Below are positions 27,703 to 36,202 of a stretch of DNA of 64,000 nucleotides, piece after piece. Within the stretch, counting starts at the first letter, position 1. Every line of letters begins with the position of its first letter. Source of the DNA: Ureibacillus thermophilus (GTDB taxonomy: Bacteria > Bacillota > Bacilli > Bacillales_A > Planococcaceae); NCBI RefSeq assembly GCF_004331915.1, contig NZ_CP036528.1:2895441-2959440 (forward strand). Direction: 5' to 3'. Both the position numbers and the translations under genes were made by a program. Below the pieces are notes generated by a model. It made no database searches. It had not been told where the DNA came from and saw only the letters and a list, made by a program, of their open reading frames with translations.

Positions 27703-28953
27703 ATGGAGAAAAACAGATGGCTTATTGCACTCTCTGCTATTGCCATCCACCTGTCCATTGGTGGAGCATATGCATACAGTGTGTATAAAAATCCAATCAC
27801 AGAACAAATGGGATGGAGCACAACAAATGTTACGATTGCTTTTACCATCATGATGGGGCTTGCTGGATTTGCGGCCGCATTATTTGGAAGTCTGGTTGAA
27901 AAAATGGGGCCGAGAAAGTCCGCTATTGTGGCAGCTGTATTGTTCGGAGCCGGACAAGCTGGTGCCGGAATTGCGATTTTAGCTGATTCAGTCGTGCTTT
28001 ATTGGTTAACTTACGGATTTTTGAGCGGTTTGGGAATGGGGATCGGTTATATTGCACCCGTATCCACATTGGTGAAGTGGTTCCCTGATCGCAGAGGTTT
28101 GGCGACTGGGATGGCAGTGCTTGGCTTTGGTTCAGGCGCATTGATTACAGCACCTGTTGCCACTTTCTTAATGGGGGCTGTAGGCATTTCAAATACGTAT
28201 TTTATTTTGGGTCTTAGCTACTTTACTTTAATGTTTCTTGGCGCCCTTTACATCGCCCCTCCAAAAGAGAGCCAATCCCTTCAATATGGCAACACTTCAG
28301 TGAAAATAAAGGCCCTCGCTCAAATGTCTGCCAGAGAAGCTGTGAAAACAAAACATTTTTGGATGCTCTGGACGATGCATTTAATTAACGTAACTGCGGG
28401 AATTATGATGATTTCCATCGCATCACCAATGGCGCAAGAAATTGTTGGTTTATCTGCTGCAGCCGCAGCAACGATGGTTGGTTTAATGGGATTGTTCAAC
28501 GGGGGAGGCCGTCTGTTATGGGCAGCGGCATCGGACTATATCGGTCGCCAAAATATATTCATCATTTTCTTTGTCATTCAGATTATTGCCTTTACGACGC
28601 TGCCATTTACAACAAACATCCTATTATTCCAATTATTCATATTCCTTGTTGTAAGCTGTTATGGCGGCGGGTTCTCTAACTTGCCTGCATTTGCAAGTGA
28701 TTTATTTGGTACAAAACAACTAGGGGTCATTCACGGTTATCTGTTGACGACTTGGTCATTAGGCGGCATTTTTGGGCCAATGATCGTTACATTAGTGCAC
28801 AACACTGCCCACAGTTATATACCTGTATTCTATCTATTTTCAGTATTAATCGGATTCTCACTAATGATTGCACTATGGCTCCGTTACGATATTAATAAAA
28901 TCAAAAAGCAGCAAAAAACATTATCTTTTTCCATGCCAGTGCATAAAAAATAA
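27703..28953 (+). CDS. MFS transporter, oxalate/formate antiporter (OFA) family
   Basis: A 416-residue transporter with about 12 transmembrane helices. It begins MEKNRWLIALSAIAIHLS and has the OFA-type GGAYAYSVYKNP segment in helix 1. The OFA family exchanges small carboxylates (oxalate/formate, lactate and similar); the substrate here is open. The ATG at 27703 gives the normal N-terminus. Its ribosome binding site (AAAAAGGGGAC) is unusually far, about 14 nt. An upstream in-frame start would add a polar, non-conserved 31-residue leader. Confidence 0.85.
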   Translation: MEKNRWLIALSAIAIHLSIGGAYAYSVYKNPITEQMGWSTTNVTIAFTIMMGLAGFAAALFGSLVEKMGPRKSAIVAAVLFGAGQAGAGIAILADSVVLYWLTYGFLSGLGMGIGYIAPVSTLVKWFPDRRGLATGMAVLGFGSGALITAPVATFLMGAVGISNTYFILGLSYFTLMFLGALYIAPPKESQSLQYGNTSVKIKALAQMSAREAVKTKHFWMLWTMHLINVTAGIMMISIASPMAQEIVGLSAAAAATMVGLMGLFNGGGRLLWAAASDYIGRQNIFIIFFVIQIIAFTTLPFTTNILLFQLFIFLVVSCYGGGFSNLPAFASDLFGTKQLGVIHGYLLTTWSLGGIFGPMIVTLVHNTAHSYIPVFYLFSVLIGFSLMIALWLRYDINKIKKQQKTLSFSMPVHKK

Positions 28954-28956
28954 TCA

Positions 28957-28998
28957 TGGCAATACCCCGAAGGCAATTACGGGGCATTACCTTTTTAA
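28957..28998 (+). terminator. Terminator of the MFS gene
   Basis: GGCAAT-ACCCCG / CGGGGCATTACC hairpin with a TTTTT tract just after. Confidence 0.65.
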
Positions 28999-29120
28999 AG
29001 AAAAAATAAAATGACCACTTTCATTATATATTTCACAACAAACCTTTTCAGTGAAAGAATTGTGAAGTTTCTTATTTTCCTAAGCAATCAGCAAACTGTT
29101 TTCTGTTAATTTTACAGATA

Positions 29121-29165
29121 AAGGGATATGCCGAAGCACTATACAAGGCATATCCCTTTATTTTA
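29121..29165. terminator. Additional intergenic hairpin terminator
   Basis: AAAGGGATATGCC/GGCATATCCCTTT is a perfect 13-bp stem with a 12-nt loop, followed by ATTTTATT. It isolates the glycan locus from the MFS gene. No gene was found between 28999 and 29252. Confidence 0.75.
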
Positions 29166-29252
29166 TTCATCCAAAGCTGTATCTTGAAGTTTCGATTTTT
29201 TAACATGCTACATATTATAATGAAGTAAGCATTGCTAAGTAAGGGGTGTAAA

Positions 29253-30368
29253 ATGTCGTCCATCAGCCTTTGCGTGATTGTTAAAAATGAAGAAGAAGTG
29301 TTGGCGAATTGCTTGGAAAGTGTAAAAGACATTTGCGATGAAATCATAATAGTCGACACCGGTTCCACCGACAATACAAAAGAAGTGGCGAGAAAATTCA
29401 CAGATAAAATCTATGATTTTACATGGATTGACGACTTCTCAGCGGCAAGAAACTATTCCTTCAGTCTTGCAACAAAAGAATATATTCTCTGGTTGGATGC
29501 GGATGATGTCATCCTCCCGGAAGAACAGAAAAAGTTTAAAAAGCTCAAAAAAAATCTCCATTCCAAGATTGACGCGGTCTCCATGATATATGTTACTGCC
29601 ACGGACGAAAACGGAAATCCGACCTTCTATTACCGGAGAAACCGCCTCGTCAAACGGAGCAAAGGATTCAAATGGATTGGTGCCGTACATGAATATCTGG
29701 CAGTGAGCGGCAATATATTGGAAGCGGACATTTCCATTCATCATCTCAAGAAAAATAAAAAACCGGACCCCGATTCCATTGGAAGAAACTTGAGAATCTA
29801 TGAAAATCGCATCAAAAATGGCGAAGAGTTCTCTCCAAGGGATTTATTTTATTATGCCAATGAGCTCAAAGACCACAAGCAATATAAGAAGGCGATTATT
29901 TACTATCAGGAATTTTTAGATGGCAAAAAAGGGTGGGTGGAAGATAATATTCGCGCCTGTATTTATATGGCCGACTGTTATGCCTATCTCGGCGAAAAGG
30001 ATAACGAACTGATGTCTTTATTAAAAACATTCGCATACGATGAACCGAGATCAGAGGCCTGCTGCCGCATCGGCGATATCTTCCAGGAAAGAAAAAATTT
30101 CAAAAATGCTGTATTTTGGTATGAGTTGGCAGTGAAAATGAAGAATAAAAAAACAGGCGGCTTTCAACATACCTCTTATACAACTTGGTATCCTCATCTC
30201 TCTCTCTGCGTTTCTTATTGGCAGCTTGGAAATGTGAAAGAGTCTATCAAACACCACGAAATTACAAAACAATATATCCAAAATCACCCAAAGGTATTAT
30301 TTAATGAAGAATTTTTTCAAAACTATTTGAAAAAACATAAAAATAATGAAGGACGGATGAAGCAATGA
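29253..30368 (+). CDS. Family 2 glycosyltransferase with TPR region
   Basis: A 371-residue GT2 enzyme. It has the N-terminal GT-A domain with ISLCVIVKNEEE, IIIVDTGSTD and the LDADD metal motif (about residues 1-200), then helical TPR-like repeats to the C-terminus. TPR-containing GT2 enzymes often glycosylate proteins (SunS, flagellin and spore-surface enzymes), but the acceptor is unknown. The ATG follows AAGTAAGGGGTG. The stop overlaps the next small ORF by 4 bp (ATGA). Confidence 0.88.
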   Translation: MSSISLCVIVKNEEEVLANCLESVKDICDEIIIVDTGSTDNTKEVARKFTDKIYDFTWIDDFSAARNYSFSLATKEYILWLDADDVILPEEQKKFKKLKKNLHSKIDAVSMIYVTATDENGNPTFYYRRNRLVKRSKGFKWIGAVHEYLAVSGNILEADISIHHLKKNKKPDPDSIGRNLRIYENRIKNGEEFSPRDLFYYANELKDHKQYKKAIIYYQEFLDGKKGWVEDNIRACIYMADCYAYLGEKDNELMSLLKTFAYDEPRSEACCRIGDIFQERKNFKNAVFWYELAVKMKNKKTGGFQHTSYTTWYPHLSLCVSYWQLGNVKESIKHHEITKQYIQNHPKVLFNEEFFQNYLKKHKNNEGRMKQ

Positions 30369-30520
30369 AAGTCCACTACGAATATCAACAAGGAATTATG
30401 AAATTTCAATTCATCCCTGATGCAGATAATCAAACATCCTATCCTATCAACCAAAACTCCTTTAAAAATGATTATAGAGAATATAGCGCGAAACTCAGAG
30501 AATTGTTTGCTGGCTTATGA
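30365..30520 (+). CDS. 51-residue protein translationally coupled to a glycosyltransferase
   Basis: An ATG overlapping the GT2 stop (ATGA) opens a 51-codon ORF, MKVHYEYQQGIMKFQFIP..., ending FAGL. A GGACGGATGAAGCA segment inside the GT2 gene can serve as ribosome binding site. It has no cysteine, no signal peptide and no membrane segment. I do not recognise it. The overlap with GT2 and the 36-bp gap to the next gene suggest that it belongs to the glycan operon. Confidence 0.6.
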   Translation: MKVHYEYQQGIMKFQFIPDADNQTSYPINQNSFKNDYREYSAKLRELFAGL

Positions 30521-30556
30521 GAAATTTGCAATTTTTTATAACGAAAGGATGACAAA

Positions 30557-31240
30557 GTGGAGCAATCCCAAATACCTAAGCGTACAAAACTGGGGCAAAA
30601 CGTGGTGATTGAAGAAGGAGTCCAAATTGGAGAAAATGTAACCATCGGCCACAATACAGTTATCCTAAAAGGCACAATAATTGGAGACCATGTCATTATC
30701 GGCTCTAATTGTGTTTTAGGAGTCAAAAAAAGCGGCAATCAAAAAATGAGAACTTCCGATGTCAAGCATCCCCATTTAACAATCGGGAATAATACAAAAA
30801 TTGGAAATAATGTGACCATTTATGCCGGCTCTAAAATAGCGGACCATGTTTTTGTTGCCGATCATGCCAGCATTCGAGAAAATTCAATGATTGATAGCCA
30901 AACGGTTATCGGCAGAGGTGCCATCGTTGAATTAAATACATCCATCGGCAAAAGATGCACCGTTCAAACATTGGCTTATATCACCGGCGATACTATCTTG
31001 GAAGATGATGTATTTATCGGCCCTTGCGTTTCTATGTCCAACGATAAATATATGGGGAAAAAACCATATGAACTGAAGGGGGCCTATATTAAAAAAGGAG
31101 CGAAAATCGGAAATAATGCCACCCTTCTTCCCAATATTACAATCGGGGAAAACGCCATTGTCGGCGCCGGCTCTGTTGTGACAAAGGACGTTCCTGCCAA
31201 TGCGACGGTTGTTGGTGTGCCGGCAAAAACAATCAAATAA
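30557..31240 (+). CDS. Hexapeptide-repeat N-acetyltransferase (WbpD/WlbB-like)
   Basis: A 227-residue left-handed beta-helix protein. [LIV]-G-x4 hexapeptides run through most of its length (for example VQIGENVTIGHNTVI, KIGNNVTIY), with the FIGPCVSMSNDKY active-site loop and a C-terminal cap ending VVGVPAKTIK. This is typical of sugar-nucleotide 3-N-acetyltransferases such as WbpD/WlbB. The start is GTG at 30557 after GAAAGGATGACAAA. Its partners (dehydrogenases, aminotransferase) follow within 5 kb. Confidence 0.82.
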   Translation: MEQSQIPKRTKLGQNVVIEEGVQIGENVTIGHNTVILKGTIIGDHVIIGSNCVLGVKKSGNQKMRTSDVKHPHLTIGNNTKIGNNVTIYAGSKIADHVFVADHASIRENSMIDSQTVIGRGAIVELNTSIGKRCTVQTLAYITGDTILEDDVFIGPCVSMSNDKYMGKKPYELKGAYIKKGAKIGNNATLLPNITIGENAIVGAGSVVTKDVPANATVVGVPAKTIK

Positions 31241-31254
31241 ATCCAAATAAAAAA

Positions 31255-31572
31255 GGGCTGTGACAAATCTAAATAAACATCATTTTCTCCAAAGAGAAAA
31301 TGATGTTTTTTTGATATGTTATTAAAAATTGATTTCCGTTCCGGGGACGCTTTCCGCAGGCCCGCCTCTGAGTCATTCCTTCGTTCCTCGTGGTCTCAAG
31401 AGGGCTCGTCGCAGGAAAGCTTTGAATTTACTTCCTTGAACTTGCTCCGCTTTGCGACTAAGCGTGCGCGACAGGAACTTGCCCCGTCACTCCAATCAAT
31501 TTTTCGATATATCAATTTTTTATCAAAACTCTTTCAGCTGCCCCTACAATTTTTGGTTTATGTCCCAACCTC
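31255..31572 (+). repeat. MITE-like 318-bp repeat, copy A
   Basis: The segment is a near-copy, inverted, of 57129-57446 with the same length. Its right end is TGTCCCAACCTC and its left end GGGCTGTGACA, corresponding to a terminal inverted repeat. It includes an AACATCATTTTCTC...GAGAAAATGATGTT hairpin and a GC-richer core containing GGGGACGCTTTCCGCAGG. It encodes nothing. The Gfo/Idh gene ends 6 bp beyond it. Confidence 0.85.
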
Positions 31573-31577
31573 AGTTT

Positions 31578-32534
31578 TTATTTTGAATCTAGTAAACATT
31601 GTTTAATTTTTAAAGCCACTTCAACAGCAGCACTGCCCTCCTCCACTCCAATAACAGGAGTTCTATCCGAAGCAATGCAGTCAATAAAATGCAAAAGCTC
31701 TTCTTGCAAAGGATCGGTATACGGAAGGGAGATGTTGGCAATCAACTCCTCTGCTCCAGACGGCAATATAGCATTAGAATCATTCATTTTATTCATAATC
31801 AGCTGCTGCTGTTTCATTAAATAATTCGTTTTGATTACTTTTTCTTTTTCATAAATGATTAGTTCCCTTACCTTTTCATGGGAGATATTGCTTGCGAGCA
31901 AATTTGCTACAATGCCATTTTCAAATAACAGAATGGCTGAAACGGTGTCGAATTTTGAAGCATCCCGCATCCGAATCCCTTCAGCTGAAATCCGTTTAAT
32001 CGGGCTTTTGATCAGGCTTAATATGATGTCAATATCATGAATCATGACATCCAATACGACATCTGTATCCTTAATCCGGTCTGAATAAGCAAGTCGTTTT
32101 GCTTCGATGTTCACTATTTCATCCGGCTGAATTAATTCATGAATCCTCTTAATAGCTGGATTGAATCTTTCAATATGGCCCACTTGAAATTTCAAATTTT
32201 TATTGTTTATTAATGTTTTAATTTTATCTGCCTCATCCACCGTCATGGTCATTGGCTTTTCAACAAATACATGCTTATTATGGACAATCGCTTCCTCCGA
32301 CAAAGAAAAGTGATACGGTGTCGGTGCAGCGATAATGACCGCATCAATATGTTTCAACAATTCGGCATACGTCTCGAAGGCTTTAATTTGAAACATTTGG
32401 CTAATCTTTTCAGCTCTTTTTATAACCGGTTCAAAAATTCCGATAAAGTTTACATTTTTCATTTGATTTAATTTCATACAGTGGAAAAAACCCATTTTCC
32501 CAGTACCTGCAACGCCAACCCGAATTCGGCTCAT
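31578..32534 (-). CDS. Gfo/Idh/MocA oxidoreductase (WbpB/WlbA-like)
   Basis: A 318-residue NAD-dependent dehydrogenase with the Rossmann motif GVAGTGKMG near the N-terminus and the family EKPMTMTVDEA motif. In the WbpB/WlbA role it oxidises C3 of UDP-GlcNAc-uronate. The ATG at 32534 overlaps the aminotransferase stop (ATGA), which fixes this start and shows coupling to that gene. An open frame extends further upstream, but only inside the aminotransferase gene. The function within the family is inferred from the neighbours. Confidence 0.87.
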   Translation of the reverse strand: MSRIRVGVAGTGKMGFFHCMKLNQMKNVNFIGIFEPVIKRAEKISQMFQIKAFETYAELLKHIDAVIIAAPTPYHFSLSEEAIVHNKHVFVEKPMTMTVDEADKIKTLINNKNLKFQVGHIERFNPAIKRIHELIQPDEIVNIEAKRLAYSDRIKDTDVVLDVMIHDIDIILSLIKSPIKRISAEGIRMRDASKFDTVSAILLFENGIVANLLASNISHEKVRELIIYEKEKVIKTNYLMKQQQLIMNKMNDSNAILPSGAEELIANISLPYTDPLQEELLHFIDCIASDRTPVIGVEEGSAAVEVALKIKQCLLDSK

Positions 32535-33637
32535 GGCAAAACACCTGCAAACTCTTTCATTGCTTGGATAATATATTCCTGTTCTTTTACAGTCAGCGTT
32601 GGATTTATTGGTAGGGCTAAAATATGTTTTGCGACATTCTCGGAAACAGGGAAATCCCCTTGTTGATATTGAAGATTCTGGAAGGCTTTTTGCAAATGCA
32701 ATGGAATTGGGTAATATATTCCTGTGGCAATGCCCTTTTGATTTAAGAAACGAATCAATCTGTCCCTTTCCTCTACTTCGACGCAATATTGATGGTATGT
32801 GTGTCTCTTATCCGTATATTGAGGGGGCTTCCGCTTCACATGATGGAGCTCTTGAAAGTATTTGTTCGCTACAACGATTCTCTTAAAAAGAAACATATCT
32901 AATAACTTTAATTTTTCGAGTAAAATTGCTGCTTGTATTTCATCCAAACGGCTATTCATGCCGATTGAAGTATGAATATATTTTTCAATGCTGCCATGGT
33001 TGCGCAGTCGACAAATTTTCTCGTGAATTTCCGGATGATTTGTCACTACCAATCCTCCGTCGCCGAAAGCGCCTAAATTTTTCGTTGGAAAAAAGGAGAA
33101 GCAGCCAACATCCCCTATGCTGCCAACGCGCTTTCCTTTATATTCCGTACCAATTGCTTGGCAGGCATCTTCAATAACTTTTAAATGGTGCAATGAAGCA
33201 ATCTCCATAATTGAATCCATTTCAGCGGCCATGCCAAACAGATGGACAACAATAATGGCTTTTGTTTTTTTCGTGATGGCTCCTTCTAATTTTTTTACTT
33301 CTATGTTATAAGTGTCCGGCTCAATATCGACGAACACAGGTTTTGCACCCACTTTTGCAATTGCTTCAGCCGTCGCAAAAAAGGTGAAAGGCGTCGTAAT
33401 CACTTCATCCTCTTCTCCTATATCCAAAGCTTCAAGAGCTAGAAGCAATGCATCTGTTCCGTTAGCAACGCCGGCAGCATATTGTACGCCTAAATAATTT
33501 GCCATTTCCCTTTCAAATTGTTTTACTTTATCCCCTAAAATATAAGAGCCGCTTTGCAGCACTTCCACTACAGCTTTTTCAATATTTTTTCCGTATAGCT
33601 CATATTCTTTTTTTAAATCAAGCAAGGGAATATTCAA
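32531..33637 (-). CDS. DegT/DnrJ/EryC1 sugar aminotransferase (WbpE/WlbC-like)
   Basis: A 368-residue PLP enzyme. Counting from the chosen start it has the PLP lysine K186 (FFPTKNLGAFGDGG), D157 (IEDACQAIG) and the GTDAL loop. These enzymes transaminate keto sugars of nucleotide sugars. The TTG at 33637 is chosen because GGAGGGATAATA precedes it. Its stop overlaps the Gfo/Idh start, so the pair would supply the 3-oxo and 3-amino steps of a 2,3-diamino sugar. Confidence 0.87.
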   Translation of the reverse strand: MNIPLLDLKKEYELYGKNIEKAVVEVLQSGSYILGDKVKQFEREMANYLGVQYAAGVANGTDALLLALEALDIGEEDEVITTPFTFFATAEAIAKVGAKPVFVDIEPDTYNIEVKKLEGAITKKTKAIIVVHLFGMAAEMDSIMEIASLHHLKVIEDACQAIGTEYKGKRVGSIGDVGCFSFFPTKNLGAFGDGGLVVTNHPEIHEKICRLRNHGSIEKYIHTSIGMNSRLDEIQAAILLEKLKLLDMFLFKRIVVANKYFQELHHVKRKPPQYTDKRHTYHQYCVEVEERDRLIRFLNQKGIATGIYYPIPLHLQKAFQNLQYQQGDFPVSENVAKHILALPINPTLTVKEQEYIIQAMKEFAGVLP

Positions 33638-33685
33638 TATTATCCCTCCATAAGCTAAATTAAAATCCATACAACTTTTATTAAA

Positions 33686-34660
33686 CTATGACAAGGTTTT
33701 GATAAATCTTTGCACTTCATCCACAAATTCCTTTGCCCTAACTTCATCGGTATGTTTCGTATGAATGAATTGATAGCCATTTTCTGTGATTCGGTTTCTT
33801 TCTTCTTCATTTTTCCAGTAATACATAGACTTTTCATAAAAATTCGACTGGTTGCAGGCAATAAAATTTTCCCCATCTTTAAATCCCAATTCCAAAATGT
33901 CCGGCACAGGCTCTGCAAGAAGAAGAGTTTTGCAAGCAGGAGCCTCGAAAAACTTTAATACGGGATACTGCAGTATTGAACCGCAAGTAAAGAACATTTT
34001 CGAACGGTTCAACTCTTTCGCATATTTTTCATTCACCAAAGCATTTGCTGAAGCTGTATGCCCTGGATGGGGATGAAATACAAAACCTTTTACCCCTCTC
34101 ATTTTCTCAAGAACTATTTCTCTAAATGGATATCTCCCTTTTCTTGTCAAAGTTTGATATCCTGTATTATTCGTTCGATCATATAATTGGCCCATTAATA
34201 AGAATTCAATATCTTTTTCCAATTGCCAATCTTTAAAAATCGTTTGGTCAATGGAGAAAGGAAGCCATCTAAATTGATTTTTATAGTTTCCGTAAGTTTT
34301 CAGAAAGGCTGATTTGGATACGGAAAAAATCAAATCTATTTTGTTTTGTTCGAAATACTTCTTTCTTTCCGTTGGGGAATAATGGGCATCGATGACATAA
34401 CATCCCTTTGGAATATTAATTTCACCGAGTCCGGTAATCTTTGGCGCCATTGCATATTGATAGCCAATATCATAATGGAAAATAAAATCCGGTTGGAAAT
34501 TCAGTTTTTTTAATATATCGTGAATATTCCCATCTTGCTGCCAATATCGGACATCTGCAAATTTTTCAATGGCTTTAAACATTCCAACTTTAGGTTTGTG
34601 CTTAGGAAATTTTTTTTCGATCGGTCTTATGAGAACCAATAGCTTCAGTTTTTCCTGCAT
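33686..34660 (-). CDS. CgeB-like glycosyltransferase
   Basis: A 324-residue protein with a GT-B style C-terminal domain (SKMFFTCGSILQYPVLKFFEAPACKT..., DGENFIA) of the glycosyl-transferase 1_2/CgeB group. B. subtilis CgeB acts on the spore crust. The N-terminal half is divergent. The ATG at 34660 has AGGAGG 8 nt upstream; a GTG three codons earlier overlaps that site. It is first in the minus-strand run with the aminotransferase and dehydrogenase genes, 48 bp apart. Confidence 0.8.
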   Translation of the reverse strand: MQEKLKLLVLIRPIEKKFPKHKPKVGMFKAIEKFADVRYWQQDGNIHDILKKLNFQPDFIFHYDIGYQYAMAPKITGLGEINIPKGCYVIDAHYSPTERKKYFEQNKIDLIFSVSKSAFLKTYGNYKNQFRWLPFSIDQTIFKDWQLEKDIEFLLMGQLYDRTNNTGYQTLTRKGRYPFREIVLEKMRGVKGFVFHPHPGHTASANALVNEKYAKELNRSKMFFTCGSILQYPVLKFFEAPACKTLLLAEPVPDILELGFKDGENFIACNQSNFYEKSMYYWKNEEERNRITENGYQFIHTKHTDEVRAKEFVDEVQRFIKTLS

Positions 34661-34830
34661 ATTTTTCACCTCCTAGCCTGCACAACATTCAATATATGTT
34701 CCATTTCTTCCAATTGTTTATACGTTCTCACTAGATTTTGAAGAAAGAGTTTACACGAATATGTGACCTTAGACATATATTTATGTGGAGCAAACCTGTG
34801 TTGCGCAGGAAATGAAAAGGAGCTGAATGC

Positions 34831-36108
34831 ATGGAAACCGTTACGGTTATTGGATTAGGAAAAATCGGATTACCGCTTGCCGCGGTTTTTGCAAATTCTG
34901 GCCATTTCAATGTGATAGGCGCCGATGTAAACGAAAAAGTAGTAGAAACGGTAAACAAAGGGATTTCCCATATTCAAAATGAGCCAGGATTGGACCAGCT
35001 GCTCTATGCAGCATGGAAAGCAGGAACTTTGAGAGCCACAGTCGATACGGAAAAAGCAGTCAGCCAATCAGATGTAGTTGTTGTCATCGTACCGGTGCTA
35101 GTAGATGAAAAAGGAAATATCAACTATAAATATATTGACGCAACTGTAGAAGAGATTGGCAAAGGAATTCGCAAAGGTACCCTTGTCATTTTTGAAACGA
35201 CATTGCCTGCTGGGGATACAAGAAACCGTTTTGGCAAAAGAATATCCGAACTTTCAGGACTCACATTAGGCAAAGATTTCTACTTAGGCTACAGTCCGGA
35301 AAGAGTGTACTCCAATCGCATTCTTCAAGACCTCTCCAATTATCCAAAAATCGTAAGCGGAGATAACGAAAAAAGCCTTGAACTCGTCAAATCCTTCTAT
35401 CAAAAAGCTTTAAACTGCGACATCATCTCTGTCAGCAATTTAGAAACTGCTGAATTTACAAAAGTCGCTGAATCCGTCTACCGGGATGTCAATATTGCAT
35501 TAGCAAATGAGCTTGCTGTATATGCAGACTCATTAGGCGTCAATATCAAAGAAGTCATCCATGCTGCAAACAGCCAGCCCTTTTCCCATTTGCATTCGCC
35601 TGGCGTCGGGGTAGGCGGCCATTGCATTCCTGTATATCCTTACTTTTTTATCAACAACGGATTAGGCAATGGAATCGTCCAACTTTCAAGAAAAGTGAAT
35701 GACCAAATGGCAAAATACGCTGTGCAGCAAGTGGAGAAACATTTCAGCACACTAGAAAATAAAAACATTCTAATTCTAGGTCTTGCATTCCGGGAAAACG
35801 TAAAAGAAACCGCCAATTCTTCTACTTTGCTGCTTGCTGATGAATTAAAACAAAAAGGTGCTGTTGTATATGTGGATGACCCTCTTTACACTTCAGAAGA
35901 AATCGCAGCTTTCCAAGTTCAACCGTTTTTAGTAAATGACCGCGAAAAGATTGATGCCATCATTCTTCAAGCCTATCATGCGCAATATAAAGACTTTGAT
36001 TTTAAACAATTCCCGAACTGTCAATTTGTATTAGACGGAAGAAATGTTCTCGATCTTAAAATTATTGAGGGGCTTGGAATGAAGTATCAAGGCATTGGGG
36101 TGCAGTAA
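34831..36108 (+). CDS. UDP-N-acetylglucosamine-type 6-dehydrogenase (WbpA-like)
   Basis: A 425-residue UDP-sugar dehydrogenase. It has the NAD motif GLGKIGLPLA near the N-terminus, K211 (FTKVAES) and the catalytic C265 (GVGVGGHCIPVYP). It oxidises the sugar C6 to a uronate in two steps. The sequence style is that of the UDP-GlcNAc/ManNAc group rather than Ugd, but the sugar is not proven. The ATG follows AAAAGGAGC. It is divergent from the CgeB-like gene and would provide the first step of the pathway. Confidence 0.86.
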   Translation: METVTVIGLGKIGLPLAAVFANSGHFNVIGADVNEKVVETVNKGISHIQNEPGLDQLLYAAWKAGTLRATVDTEKAVSQSDVVVVIVPVLVDEKGNINYKYIDATVEEIGKGIRKGTLVIFETTLPAGDTRNRFGKRISELSGLTLGKDFYLGYSPERVYSNRILQDLSNYPKIVSGDNEKSLELVKSFYQKALNCDIISVSNLETAEFTKVAESVYRDVNIALANELAVYADSLGVNIKEVIHAANSQPFSHLHSPGVGVGGHCIPVYPYFFINNGLGNGIVQLSRKVNDQMAKYAVQQVEKHFSTLENKNILILGLAFRENVKETANSSTLLLADELKQKGAVVYVDDPLYTSEEIAAFQVQPFLVNDREKIDAIILQAYHAQYKDFDFKQFPNCQFVLDGRNVLDLKIIEGLGMKYQGIGVQ

Positions 36109-36121
36109 AAAGTTATAAAAT

Positions 36122-36170
36122 GGGCTGTTCAAAAGTCGAAATTCATGGACTTTTGAACAGCCTAATTTTG
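36122..36170. terminator. Bidirectional terminator between UDP-sugar dehydrogenase and GT2
   Basis: GGCTGTTCAAAAGTC/GACTTTTGAACAGCC is a perfect 15-bp stem with a loop of about 11 nt, followed by TAATTTTGTTT. It serves the convergent genes. Confidence 0.8.
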
Positions 36171-36202
36171 TTTCTCGGCTTGTGCGGAAGTTTCCCTTCA
36201 AT

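Noticed and set aside
29253-30520. Glycocin (SunS/SunA-like) cluster hypothesis for the GT2 and 51-residue protein
   Set aside because: The small protein has no cysteine or leader, and no peptidase-containing ABC exporter or thiol-disulfide oxidoreductase genes are nearby.
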